NCBI RefSeq assembly: GCF_014257025.1
Contig: NZ_JACMSF010000018.1
Coordinates: 80,993-144,992, forward strand
Source: Streptomyces cupreus
Lineage (GTDB): Bacteria > Actinomycetota > Actinomycetes > Streptomycetales > Streptomycetaceae
Reading direction: 5' to 3'
DNA: 64,000 nt
Both the position numbers and the translations under genes were made by a program. The number at the start of each line of letters is the position of its first letter. The first letter of the stretch is position 1. This document shows, piece by piece, positions 1 through 8,246 of the stretch. The notes below the pieces were generated by a model. The model searched no databases. It had not been told where the DNA came from and worked only from the letters and a program-made list of their open reading frames with translations.

Positions 1-330
1 GTCCTTCAGCAGGAAGCCGCTGGCACCGGCCGTGAGGGCCGCGTAGACGTAACGGTCCAGATCGTACGTCGTGAGGATCAGCACCCGGGGCGGGTCGGGG
101 ACGACGGTGCCGGACAGGATGCGGCGGGTGGCCTCCAGGCCGTCCAGGCCCGGCATCCGTACGTCCATCAGCACAAGGTCGGGGCGGGTGCGCCGGACCG
201 CCTCCAGCGCCTGCTCGCCGTCCGCCGCCTCCGCGACCACGTCGATGCCGTCGGCGGTGAGGATCATGGTGAAGCCGGTGCGGACCAGCGCCTGGTCGTC
301 GGCGATCACCACCCGCGGCGCGGCCGTCAC
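1..330 (-). CDS. LuxR/NarL-family response regulator (partial)
   Basis: N-terminal part of a two-component response regulator; the C-terminal half with the expected HTH lies beyond the window edge. The visible receiver domain starts with the acidic pair in VVIADDQAL, has the phospho-acceptor region after VLMDVRMPG-like residues, and ends at the GASGFLLKD loop holding the conserved Lys. The GTG start overlaps the stop of the upstream sensor kinase (GTGA), so the two are translationally coupled. It presumably controls the divergent ABC exporter genes that begin about 1.5 kb away; that link is inferred from position only. The family is certain, the target is not. Confidence 0.9.
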   Translation of the reverse strand, partial: MTAAPRVVIADDQALVRTGFTMILTADGIDVVAEAADGEQALEAVRRTRPDLVLMDVRMPGLDGLEATRRILSGTVVPDPPRVLILTTYDLDRYVYAALTAGASGFLLKD

Positions 331-1601
331 GGCGCCACCGCCGGAACCATGGCACGCACCCGGAAACCGCCGGTGGGCCGCGTCCCCGCGTCCAGCGTCC
401 CGCCGTAGACGGCGAGCCGTTCACGGAGTCCGATCAGGCCCCGGCCGCCCTCGGGAACGCCCACGCCCGCTGCCGTACCCCCGCTGTCGGACACCTCCAC
501 GCGCACCCCGTCCCCGGTGTGCTCGACCGTCACCCGTACCCGCGCGCCCGAGGCATGCCGGACGACGTTGGTCAGTGCCTCCTGCACCACGCGGTACGCG
601 GCCAGGTCGGCGCCGGCCGGGAGGGCGGCCGGAGTCCCTGTCACGGTCAGTTCGACGGGGACGCCGGTCGCGCGGACCCGGTCGACGAGGGCGGGCACCT
701 GGGCGAGGCCCGGCTGGGGAGCCAGGCCGGGGTCCGAACCCTCCGCGCGGTCCCCGGCCTCGCCGTCCATCGTCAACAGGCCCATCACATGCCGTAGTTC
801 GGCCATTGCGGTACGTCCGCCCGCCTCGACGGCCAGCAGTGCCTCGCGGGCCCGGTCGGGGGCGGCGTCCATCACCTTGCGGGCCGCGCCCGCCTGGATC
901 ACCATCACGCTCACATTGTGGGTGACGATGTCGTGCAACTCCCGGGCGATCCGGGCCCGTTCGTGCTCGACGGCGAGACGGGTGGCGGCCTCCTGCCGTT
1001 CCTGGAGGTCGCGCACGCGCTGCTGCCAGACATGGATCGCGTTCGCCCCGAGCCCCACCCCGACCAGGGCCAGGAACGGCACGACACTGGTGGTGAAGTA
1101 CGGGAAGTACTCCTCGTGCAGCACCGTCATCAGCACGGCCCCGACCAGCAGGCTGGCCAGCGCGTACAGCCGGTGCGGACTGTGCACGGCGGCGCTGTAC
1201 GCGGCAACCACGCACGACAGGAACGGATAGACGCCGGCCCCGCTCTCGCCGGAACGCTGACCGAACAGCAGCGTCAGGACGAGCACGGCCCAGAACGCGG
1301 CCAACGGATACCGCCGCCGCACGATCAGCGGCAGCGCGGTCAGCGCGGCCAGGACCAGCTCCCCCGGGTCCAGCGCGGTGTCCGGGGGCACGGGCAGGGG
1401 CGGCGGCGGCTCACCGAACTGCGGAGCCGGCGCCACCTGGTCCTGCTGCGGCCGCCCCACGGCACCCACCGTGCAGGCGGCCAGCACCAGGGCCAGGACG
1501 GCGTCGGCCGTCCGGCTCCACCGCGAGGGGCGCGGCAGCGGTCCGGAGTGCAGCAGTGCCGCCACGCCCGACTTCCACCGCTCCGCGCCCGCCCCGCTCA
1601 T
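327..1601 (-). CDS. Sensor histidine kinase (HisKA_3 type)
   Basis: Membrane sensor kinase, 424 aa from the ATG chosen here; an in-frame start 25 codons upstream looks like read-through of the leader. Several hydrophobic segments span residues about 33-185. They are followed by a short coiled stretch and the HisKA_3 dimerisation helix with phospho-acceptor His near residue 223 (motif RELHDIVTHN). The C-terminal HATPase domain shows VVQEALTNVVRHA (N box) and GRGLIGLRERL (G box). It sits upstream of, and is coupled to, the response regulator. It diverges from a MacB-like ABC exporter, an arrangement common for export-stress systems. The sensed signal cannot be told from sequence. Confidence 0.92.
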   Translation of the reverse strand: MSGAGAERWKSGVAALLHSGPLPRPSRWSRTADAVLALVLAACTVGAVGRPQQDQVAPAPQFGEPPPPLPVPPDTALDPGELVLAALTALPLIVRRRYPLAAFWAVLVLTLLFGQRSGESGAGVYPFLSCVVAAYSAAVHSPHRLYALASLLVGAVLMTVLHEEYFPYFTTSVVPFLALVGVGLGANAIHVWQQRVRDLQERQEAATRLAVEHERARIARELHDIVTHNVSVMVIQAGAARKVMDAAPDRAREALLAVEAGGRTAMAELRHVMGLLTMDGEAGDRAEGSDPGLAPQPGLAQVPALVDRVRATGVPVELTVTGTPAALPAGADLAAYRVVQEALTNVVRHASGARVRVTVEHTGDGVRVEVSDSGGTAAGVGVPEGGRGLIGLRERLAVYGGTLDAGTRPTGGFRVRAMVPAVAP

Positions 1602-1804
1602 GGGCCCAGTCTGACAAGCGCCCGGTGCGGTCACATCCCTCTCGCCGGGGAGGGGCCGTACATCCGCCGCGTACATCTCAGGGATGACGTGCCCGCCGGG
1701 TCCTCCCGGTACGGCAGCCGCACTCGCCGCCGCGGGCGACGCCCCGGAGTCGGCACCGCGCCTAGCGTCGCGCCGAACCGTCCGTCAGAACCGGGGAGGC
1801 AGCG

Positions 1805-2494
1805 ATGGACACACCCGTCATCGACATCAGCGACGTGAGCCGTACGTACGGGGAGGGGCCGCCGGCGCTCGCGGGCGTCAGCCTGACCGTGCGGGCCGGG
1901 GAGGCGGTGGCCGTGCTCGGTCCTTCCGGCAGCGGCAAGTCCACGCTGCTCAACCTGATCGCGGGTCTTGACCGGCCGTCCGCCGGCAGCGTCACCGTCG
2001 ACGGGCTGCGCGTGGACCGGCTGAGCGAGACCGCCTCGGCGAAGTACCGGCGGGCGCGGATCGGCATGGTCTTCCAGTTCTTCCACCTGCTGGACGATCT
2101 GACGGTCACCGAGAACGTACTGCTGCCCGCCCGCCTCGCCGGAACACCCCGAGCCGAGGCCCGCCGACGCGCCGCGGACCTACTGACACACCTCGGCATC
2201 AACCGCCACGCCGACGCCCGCCCCGGCACCCTGTCCGGCGGCGAACGCCAACGAGTGGCGGTAGCCCGCGCCCTGATGAACCGTCCGGCCCTGCTGCTGG
2301 CCGACGAGCCGACCGGCGCCCTGGACTCCGCGTCAGGCGAGGACGTACGGGAACTGCTGACCGCGCTCAACGCGGACGGCCAGACGATCCTGCTGGTCAC
2401 CCACGACCCGACCCTCGCCGAATCCTGCACGACCCGCACGATCGAACTGGTCGACGGCCGGATCGCCCGGGACACGGCGGGGGTGCTGCGGTGA
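1805..2494 (+). CDS. ABC transporter ATP-binding protein (MacB/LolD type)
   Basis: Cytoplasmic ATPase of 229 aa that should energise the FtsX-type permease encoded next. Walker A GPSGSGKST lies at residues 39-47, the Q-loop in GMVFQF near 87-92, the signature LSGGERQR at 143-150 and Walker B LLLADEPTGALD at about 163-174. The LADEPTGALD form is characteristic of the MacB/LolD class. A GGGGAGG ribosome-binding site precedes the ATG. A possible -10 hexamer TAGCGT lies about 40 nt upstream in the 200-nt divergent spacer. The stop codon overlaps the permease start by 4 nt, so the two are coupled. Confidence 0.93.
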   Translation: MDTPVIDISDVSRTYGEGPPALAGVSLTVRAGEAVAVLGPSGSGKSTLLNLIAGLDRPSAGSVTVDGLRVDRLSETASAKYRRARIGMVFQFFHLLDDLTVTENVLLPARLAGTPRAEARRRAADLLTHLGINRHADARPGTLSGGERQRVAVARALMNRPALLLADEPTGALDSASGEDVRELLTALNADGQTILLVTHDPTLAESCTTRTIELVDGRIARDTAGVLR

Positions 2495-5292
2495 GGGCGG
2501 GGGGTGGATTCGGGCGGCGTCGGCCGCGGGCCGTGGGTGCGCTGGGGGCGGTGGTGCGGGCCGGGGTTGGGCGGCGGCGGGTGCAGACCGCGGTGATGGT
2601 CCTGACCACGTTCATCGCGGTCACCTCGTCCGTGGTGGCCGTCGGGGTGCTCGTCGCGTCCCGGGCGCCCTTTGACCACGCCATGGCCGAGCAGCGCGGC
2701 GCACATCTGACCGCGTGGTTCGACGCCCGGAAGGCCACGGAGGCCCAACTGGCGGCCACCGCGCGGGCCTCCGGGGTCACCGGCGCGGCCGGTCCCTTCC
2801 GGACCGTGTCACTGAGTCCGCGTACGGCCTCGGCCTCCGGTGAGATGCCGTCCGGTACGAACCTGCCCGAGCTGACCGTCACCGGACGGGCCGACGCCGT
2901 CGGGCCGGTCGACCGGCTTGACCTGGTCTCCGGCAGGTGGGCCACCCGCCCCGGCGAGATCGTGCTGGCCGAGGGTGACAGCGCGCTGCCGACCGGAACA
3001 CGGCTGGACTTCCCCGGCCTGCCGGGCCCACCGACACTCACCGTCGTCGGCATCGCCCGTTCGGTCACCGGCACCGCCGACGCCTGGGTGACGCCCGCCC
3101 AGGCCGAGGCGCTCACCACGCCGAACGGCACGTCCGGGTACGCGATGCTGTACCGCCTCAGCAGTGCCGGCACCGACGCCGAGGTAGCTGCCGGCCGGGC
3201 CGCGATCACCGCCGCCGCGCCGGAGGGCGCCCTGACCGGCACCCGCTCCCACCTCGCCGTCCGGCAGGAACAGCTCGCCAACGCGCTCGCCTTCGTGCCC
3301 TTCGTGGCCGCGTTCGGGGTGCTCGCGCTGGCCATGTCGGTGCTGATCATCGGCATCGTCGTCAGCGGCGCGGTGGGCGCCGCCACCCGGCGCATCGGCA
3401 TCCTGAAGTCCCTCGGCTTCACCCCGGCCCAGGTCGTACGGGCCTACGTCGCCCAGGCCCTGCTCCCGGCCGCCATCGGCTGCGCCCTAGGAGTGGCCCT
3501 CGGCAACCTGCTCGCCGGCCCGGTCCTCGGCAGCGTCGAGGACGTCTACCGCGGCGCCCCGGCAACGATCCCCTGGTGGGTCGACGTAACGGCTCCCGCC
3601 GTAGCCCTGGCCCTGGTCGCCGCCGCGGCCCTCGCCCCCGCCCTGCGAGCGGGCCGCCTGCGTACGGTCGAGGCGCTCACGGTGGGCCGTACGGCGGAGA
3701 CGGGGCGGGGGCGACGGTCGACGCGGCTGCCGAGGGGGCGCACACCGGGGCGCCCGGGCAGGCGGCTGACGGGCCGACTGCCGCTGCCCGGACAGGCCGG
3801 ACGTACGCCCAACCCCGCACAGGCGCCGACGACCCACCAGCCGCCCGAACCCACACCGCACCCGCCCAGGCAGCTCACGGAACGACTGCCGCTGCCCGGA
3901 CAGGCCGGACATACGCCCAACCCCGCACAGGCGCCGACGACCCACCAGCCGCCCGAACCCACACCGCACCCGCCCAGGCAGCTCACGGAACGACTGCCGC
4001 TGCCCGGACAGGCCGGACATACGCCCAACACCGCACAGGCGCCGACGACCCACCAGCCACCCGGACCCCCACCGCACACCCCCCACGGCCGCCCGCCCCG
4101 CCGTCCGACTGCCCGGCTCCCCCAACCCGTCGCCCTCGGCCTGGCCCAGTCCTTCGCCCGCCCCGCCCGTTCGGCGACGACCGCCGCCGCCGTTGCCCTC
4201 GCCACCGTCACCGTGACCTTCGCGGTCGGGCTGGCTCTGACGCTCGGTGCTGTGCAGACGCAGCGCATGCTCGACTCCTCCGCACCGGTCGTCGTGGAGA
4301 CCGGCCGGGGGCAGGGCGGCCCTGCCGGTGCCGCCGTGGTCCCCGCTCCCGGGCAGCAGCCCGGGCCGCAGGCCGACCCGGCCGACGTGGCCGCCGCGCT
4401 GAAGGCCGAGCAGCGGACCCGCCGCTTCTACAGCACCGTCCAGGGCGAGGTGCAGGTGTCCGGGATCACAGGGCGGACCGCCGTGGTCGGGTATGACGGC
4501 GACGCGTCCTGGGGCGCCCCGGAGCTGGTCGAGGGGTCCTGGCTCGGCGGGCCCGGCCAGGCCGTGGTCACACAGCGGTTTCTCGACGCCGCCGGGGTCC
4601 GGGTCGGAGACTCCGTCACGCTGACCGAGAAGGGCCGCAGCAAGACCGTACGCATCGTCGGCGAGGCGTTCTTCACCGAGGACGACGGCATGGTCCTGCT
4701 GACCCGGGCCACGACCCTCACCGCCCTGGGCCTCGACGCCGACGCGCACCGCTTCCACGCCCAGCCGGTATCCGGCACGGCTACGTCGGCCTACCTGACC
4801 GCGCTGAACGAGGCCCTGGCCGACACCGGCGCCGTCGCCCACACCAATGTCGACAACGCGTCCGGCGTGATCGCGGCCATGGACGCCCTGATCGCCATGC
4901 TCACCCTGATGCTGGTCGCGGTCGCGGGCCTGGGCGTGCTCAACACGGTCGTCCTCGACACCCGGGACCGCATCCATGACCTCGGCATCCTCAAGGCCCT
5001 CGGCATGACGCCCCGGCAGACCGTCAGCATGGTCCTCACCTCGGTCACCGGCATCGGCCTGCTCGCCGCGGCCGCCGGGGTTCCGCTGGGCATCACCCTG
5101 CACCACTACGTCACCCCGCTCATGGGCAACGCCGTCGGCATGGACCTGCCCGACGCGTTCCTCACCGTCTACGACCCGCTCCCGCTGGCCCTGCTCGCCC
5201 TCGGCGGAGTGTCGATCGCGGTCGGCGGCGCCCTGCTCCCGGCGGGCTGGGCGGCACGGACGGACACGGCGAAGGCACTACGGACGGAGTGA
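2491..5292 (+). CDS. FtsX-family ABC transporter permease with repeat-bearing linker
   Basis: Large permease, 933 aa, with two FtsX modules as in actinobacterial MacB-like exporters. The first has a membrane segment near residues 30-55 and a cluster of three around 265-395. The second starts near residue 545 and ends with three membrane spans at about 800-925. Both carry the FtsX hallmark ILKSLGFT / ILKALGMT after the first TM of the cluster. The linker between modules (about 405-545) is Pro/Thr/His/Arg rich and carries three nearly identical 36-residue repeats (see the repeat feature). Start GTG overlaps the ATPase stop. Likely substrates are lipids, peptides or a lipoprotein-associated cargo; not deducible here. 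Confidence 0.9.
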   Translation: MRAGGGFGRRRPRAVGALGAVVRAGVGRRRVQTAVMVLTTFIAVTSSVVAVGVLVASRAPFDHAMAEQRGAHLTAWFDARKATEAQLAATARASGVTGAAGPFRTVSLSPRTASASGEMPSGTNLPELTVTGRADAVGPVDRLDLVSGRWATRPGEIVLAEGDSALPTGTRLDFPGLPGPPTLTVVGIARSVTGTADAWVTPAQAEALTTPNGTSGYAMLYRLSSAGTDAEVAAGRAAITAAAPEGALTGTRSHLAVRQEQLANALAFVPFVAAFGVLALAMSVLIIGIVVSGAVGAATRRIGILKSLGFTPAQVVRAYVAQALLPAAIGCALGVALGNLLAGPVLGSVEDVYRGAPATIPWWVDVTAPAVALALVAAAALAPALRAGRLRTVEALTVGRTAETGRGRRSTRLPRGRTPGRPGRRLTGRLPLPGQAGRTPNPAQAPTTHQPPEPTPHPPRQLTERLPLPGQAGHTPNPAQAPTTHQPPEPTPHPPRQLTERLPLPGQAGHTPNTAQAPTTHQPPGPPPHTPHGRPPRRPTARLPQPVALGLAQSFARPARSATTAAAVALATVTVTFAVGLALTLGAVQTQRMLDSSAPVVVETGRGQGGPAGAAVVPAPGQQPGPQADPADVAAALKAEQRTRRFYSTVQGEVQVSGITGRTAVVGYDGDASWGAPELVEGSWLGGPGQAVVTQRFLDAAGVRVGDSVTLTEKGRSKTVRIVGEAFFTEDDGMVLLTRATTLTALGLDADAHRFHAQPVSGTATSAYLTALNEALADTGAVAHTNVDNASGVIAAMDALIAMLTLMLVAVAGLGVLNTVVLDTRDRIHDLGILKALGMTPRQTVSMVLTSVTGIGLLAAAAGVPLGITLHHYVTPLMGNAVGMDLPDAFLTVYDPLPLALLALGGVSIAVGGALLPAGWAARTDTAKALRTE
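3757..4078 (+). repeat. Tandem 108-bp repeat x3 inside the FtsX permease gene
   Basis: Three head-to-tail copies with an exact 108-bp period; the ctgccgctgcccggacaggc block recurs at 3778, 3886 and 3994. Copies 1 and 2 differ by only a few bases and copy 3 diverges near its end. Each unit encodes 36 residues, including RLPLPGQAG and APTTHQPPEPTPHPP. The period is a multiple of three, so copy number can change without breaking the frame. It falls in the cytoplasmic or periplasmic linker between the two FtsX modules. Confidence 0.95.
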
Positions 5293-5298
5293 GCACGC

Positions 5299-5330
5299 GA
5301 AAGGGGCGTCCCGGCCGGGACGCCCCTTTC
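5299..5330. terminator. Bidirectional hairpin between convergent permease gene and purA
   Basis: A perfect 32-nt palindrome: a 16-nt arm (gaaaggggcgtcccgg) is followed directly by its reverse complement. It lies between the stop codons of the two convergent genes. The flanking A and T tracts fit a terminator working in both directions. Confidence 0.85.
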
Positions 5331-5356
5331 AACACAGCTCACACAGCCGCTGCCGC

Positions 5357-6640
5357 TCAGATGAACGAGTTGATCTCGATCGTCTCGTCCCGGCCCGGAC
5401 CCACGCCGATCGCGGAGATCGGGGCGCCGGACATCTCCTCCAGCGCCTTGACGTAGTTCTGGGCGTTCTTCGGCAGGTCGGAGAACGACTTCGCCTTGGT
5501 GATGTCCTCGGACCAGCCCGGCAGCGTCTCGTAGACCGGCTTCGCGTGGTGGAAGTCGGACTGCGAGTACGGCAGCTCCTCGACCCGCTTGCCGTCGATC
5601 TCGTACGCCACACAGACCGGGATCTGCTCCCAGCCGGTGAGCACGTCGAGCTTGGTCAGGAAGAAGTCCGTCAGGCCGTTGACCCGGGTCGCGTACCGGG
5701 CGATCACCGCGTCGAACCAGCCGCAGCGCCGGTCACGGCCGGTGGTGACACCCCGCTCGCCGCCGATGCGGCGCAGCGCCTCGCCGTCCTCGTCGAACAG
5801 CTCGGTCGGGAACGGGCCGGCGCCGACACGGGTCGTGTACGCCTTCAGGATGCCGATGACCCGGCTGATCTTCGTCGGACCGACACCGGCACCGGTGCAG
5901 GCGCCACCGGCGGTGGGGTTGGACGACGTCACGAACGGATACGTGCCGTGGTCGATGTCCAGCAGTGTGCCCTGGCCGCCCTCGAAGAGCACGACCTTGT
6001 CGTCCTCCAGGGCCTGGTTCAGGATCAGCACCGTGTCGGCGACGTACGGCTTGATCTGCTCGGCGTAGCCCAGCAGCTCCTCGACCACCTGCTCCACGGC
6101 GATGGCGCGCCGGTTGTAGAGCTTGGTCAGCAGCTGGTTCTTGACGTCGAGCGCCGCCTCCACCTTCTGCAGGAGGATCGACTCGTCGTACAGGTCCTGC
6201 ACCCGGATACCCACACGGTTGATCTTGTCCGCGTAGGTGGGCCCGATGCCGCGCCCGGTCGTGCCGATCTTCCGCTTACCGAGGAAGCGCTCCGTCACCT
6301 TGTCGACGGTGACGTTGTACGGCGTGATGATGTGCGCGTTTCCGCTGATGAGGAGCTTGGACGTATCGACGCCTCGCTCGTTCAGCCCGCTCAGCTCGGA
6401 GAGCAGGACCGACGGGTCGACGACGACGCCGTTGCCGATGACCGGGGTGCACCCCGGGGACAGGATTCCGGAAGGGAGAAGGTGCAGGGCGTACTTCTGA
6501 TCGCCCACGACCACCGTGTGGCCGGCATTGTTGCCGCCCTGGTAGCGCACCACATAATCAACCGAACCGCCGAGCAGGTCGGTGGCCTTTCCCTTGCCTT
6601 CGTCACCCCACTGAGCACCGAGCAGCACAAGTGCGGGCAC
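5357..6640 (-). CDS. purA: Adenylosuccinate synthetase
   Basis: Cytosolic enzyme of AMP synthesis: IMP + aspartate + GTP gives adenylosuccinate + GDP + Pi. The 427 aa length is normal for bacteria. The N-terminal GTP-binding motif GDEGKGK is at residues 12-18. The family signature KIGTTGRGIGPTYADK is intact, as are the GGQGTLLDIDHGTYPFVTSS region and the C-terminal TTGRDRRCGWFD stretch. It is monocistronic, ended by the hairpin after its stop, and divergent from a lipid-kinase-like gene. A hairpin sits in its 5' region (6755-6782). Confidence 0.98.
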   Translation of the reverse strand: MPALVLLGAQWGDEGKGKATDLLGGSVDYVVRYQGGNNAGHTVVVGDQKYALHLLPSGILSPGCTPVIGNGVVVDPSVLLSELSGLNERGVDTSKLLISGNAHIITPYNVTVDKVTERFLGKRKIGTTGRGIGPTYADKINRVGIRVQDLYDESILLQKVEAALDVKNQLLTKLYNRRAIAVEQVVEELLGYAEQIKPYVADTVLILNQALEDDKVVLFEGGQGTLLDIDHGTYPFVTSSNPTAGGACTGAGVGPTKISRVIGILKAYTTRVGAGPFPTELFDEDGEALRRIGGERGVTTGRDRRCGWFDAVIARYATRVNGLTDFFLTKLDVLTGWEQIPVCVAYEIDGKRVEELPYSQSDFHHAKPVYETLPGWSEDITKAKSFSDLPKNAQNYVKALEEMSGAPISAIGVGPGRDETIEINSFI

Positions 6641-6754
6641 GCGCGTACACCCCTTCCGGGCGGGGCATGTCCAGGGTCAGGGGCGTACGACGTACGTACA
6701 CCGGCGGCCTTCGTCGGCCGCAACCCGTCGGACCGGATGCCCCGGAATAGACGA

Positions 6755-6782
6755 AGCCCCTGGCGCAATAGCGCAAGGGGCT
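6755..6782. other. Hairpin in the purA / kinase-like divergent spacer
   Basis: Inverted repeat agcccctggcgc - aata - gcgcaaggggct: 12-nt arms with one mismatch and a 4-nt loop. It is 115 nt upstream of the purA start and 34 nt upstream of the divergent gene, so it could lie in either 5' UTR. On the purA strand no long U tract follows, so an intrinsic terminator is not clear. It may be an attenuator, an mRNA-stabilising stem or an operator. Confidence 0.5.
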
Positions 6783-6815
6783 CTTGCACAAAGATGCTAC
6801 CCGAGGAAGCGAGGC

Positions 6816-7655
6816 ATGGCCGAGGTGGCGACTTTCGCGACGTCCGATCAGCTGCTGGTGGTCATCGACCCGGTCGCCCGGCATACGGACGGGGAGTCCG
6901 TACGGATCGCGAAAGACGTGCTCAGCGCGGGTGCCGCGACAAAGGTGTGCCTTCCGGAGGGCCCCGAGGAATTCGCCCGGGCCCTGGCGCGTCGCGGGAC
7001 CCGTCGGCCCGTCGTGGTGGGCGACGACCGGGCCCTGGTGCGCGCGGTGTCCCTGCTGCACCGGCAGCGGGAGCTGGCCGGATGTGTGCTGTCGGTGGTC
7101 CCGGTCGGCGCCGTGCTGAACCTGGCCGGCGCCCTGGGGGTCCCCACGGGCGCCGTGGCGGCGGCCCGGGCGGTGCTGGACGGGGTGGAGCGGCGCCTGG
7201 ACCTGCTGGTCGACGACAGCGACGGGGTGGTGCTGGGGGCGCTGCGGATTCCCCCGGTGTCGCCGACGGGGAGCACCGAGTGCGTGGACGGCCGCCCCTG
7301 GGTGCGGACGTACCAGTCCCTCGTGAGGACACTGGTCCCGGCCCGCCCGGCTCCGGCGCCCTCGGGCCCGGGACCCGCGCGGCTCCGGGTGGAGGTGGAC
7401 GGGGTGACCCTGGTGGACCTGGACCAGCCGGTGGAGGGCATCTCGGTGACCCCTCACGGCTCGGGCACGGCATCGGTGGAGGTCCGCCCGGCCTCGGTGG
7501 GCGCGGAAGCGGCACCGCTACTGGCGAGGGGCCGCAGGGTGACGGTGTCCGGGGCGGACTTCAGGTACCGGGCGGACGCGACGGAGGCGGGCCCGGTACG
7601 CAGGCGGACCTGGACGGTGTGGGAGGGGGCGCTGGGGCTGGTGGTCCCGGCCTGA
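6816..7655 (+). CDS. Diacylglycerol kinase catalytic-domain-like protein
   Basis: Protein of 279 aa resembling the short DAGK/NAD-kinase-fold proteins found beside purA in streptomycetes. An N-terminal alpha/beta half begins LLVVIDPVARHTDG. A VVVGDDRALVRAV segment takes the place of the nucleotide-binding GGDGT motif, which is not conserved. The C-terminal beta-rich half ends in FRYRADATEAG. With the glycine-rich GGDGT loop absent, catalysis is doubtful and a divergent or inactive kinase is possible. It is divergent from purA, and its stop is 17 nt from that of the convergent regulator gene. Confidence 0.65.
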   Translation: MAEVATFATSDQLLVVIDPVARHTDGESVRIAKDVLSAGAATKVCLPEGPEEFARALARRGTRRPVVVGDDRALVRAVSLLHRQRELAGCVLSVVPVGAVLNLAGALGVPTGAVAAARAVLDGVERRLDLLVDDSDGVVLGALRIPPVSPTGSTECVDGRPWVRTYQSLVRTLVPARPAPAPSGPGPARLRVEVDGVTLVDLDQPVEGISVTPHGSGTASVEVRPASVGAEAAPLLARGRRVTVSGADFRYRADATEAGPVRRRTWTVWEGALGLVVPA

Positions 7656-7672
7656 GTGCCTCCTCAGGCCGC

Positions 7673-8173
7673 CTACTCCGAGCCCCCGAACCTCTCCTCC
7701 CGGTGCCGCTTCCAGCGCTCCATCATCGCCGCCACCTCCGCGTCGATGAACTCGAAGAACGCCAGGGTTTCCGCCATACGGCGGCCGGCCTTCGTGTTCG
7801 GGCCCAGGCTTGCCACGCCCTCCCTCAGGGCGACCTCCCAGCGCTTGATGACGGCCTCGCGGTTGGTCAGGGCCTCGTACCACTGGTCGCCGTGGACCCG
7901 GTAGCGCTCTCGGCGGGAGCCCGGCTCGCGTTCCCGGGAGACCATGTGGGTCTGGGCGAGGTAGCGGACCGCGCCGGAGACCGCCGCCGGGCTGATCTGC
8001 AGCTGTTCGCCCAGTTCGGCCGAGGTCATCACGCCCTCCTCGGAGGCGAGGAGCGCGGCGAAGACGCGGGCCGCCATGCGCTGCATCCCGGCCTCGACCA
8101 GCTGCGCCGCGAACGACTCGACAAACCTCGACACGGCCTCCGTGTCCCGCCCCGCCTCGGCTGCTTCCGTCAT
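7673..8173 (-). CDS. GbsR/MarR-family transcriptional regulator
   Basis: Winged-helix repressor-like protein of 166 aa. The HTH core is around residues 38-85 (MTSAELGEQLQISPAAVSGAVRYL) followed by a basic wing REREPGSRRERYRV. The C-terminal half is helical and probably dimerises. The ATG is preferred over a GTG two codons upstream because TTAGGA is placed 7 nt before it. It diverges from an ABC exporter operon and almost certainly regulates it. An AT-rich palindrome in the 73-nt spacer is the likely operator. The effector is unknown. Confidence 0.88.
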   Translation of the reverse strand: MTEAAEAGRDTEAVSRFVESFAAQLVEAGMQRMAARVFAALLASEEGVMTSAELGEQLQISPAAVSGAVRYLAQTHMVSREREPGSRRERYRVHGDQWYEALTNREAVIKRWEVALREGVASLGPNTKAGRRMAETLAFFEFIDAEVAAMMERWKRHREERFGGSE

Positions 8174-8210
8174 GCGCACATCCTAACGGGGCTTCACTCC
8201 CTTCCTTAAC

Positions 8211-8226
8211 TTCACAAATTTCTGAA
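8211..8226. promoter_or_regulatory. Candidate operator for the GbsR/MarR-type regulator
   Basis: TTCACAAATTTCTGAA is a 16-bp imperfect palindrome (14 of 16 positions symmetric) in an AT-rich island of otherwise very GC-rich DNA. It lies centrally between the divergent regulator and exporter genes. MarR-like repressors commonly bind such sites. Assignment is by symmetry and position. Confidence 0.6.
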
Positions 8227-8246
8227 AGAAGCGTACGTTCTGAACC

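Noticed and set aside
3757..4078. Possible CRISPR array in the 108-bp repeats
   Set aside because: Units are contiguous without unique spacers, stay in frame and encode a Pro-rich linker; no cas genes.
5546..8209. An 887-codon plus-strand frame over purA and beyond
   Set aside because: Antisense shadow running through three well-supported genes on both strands; no family features.
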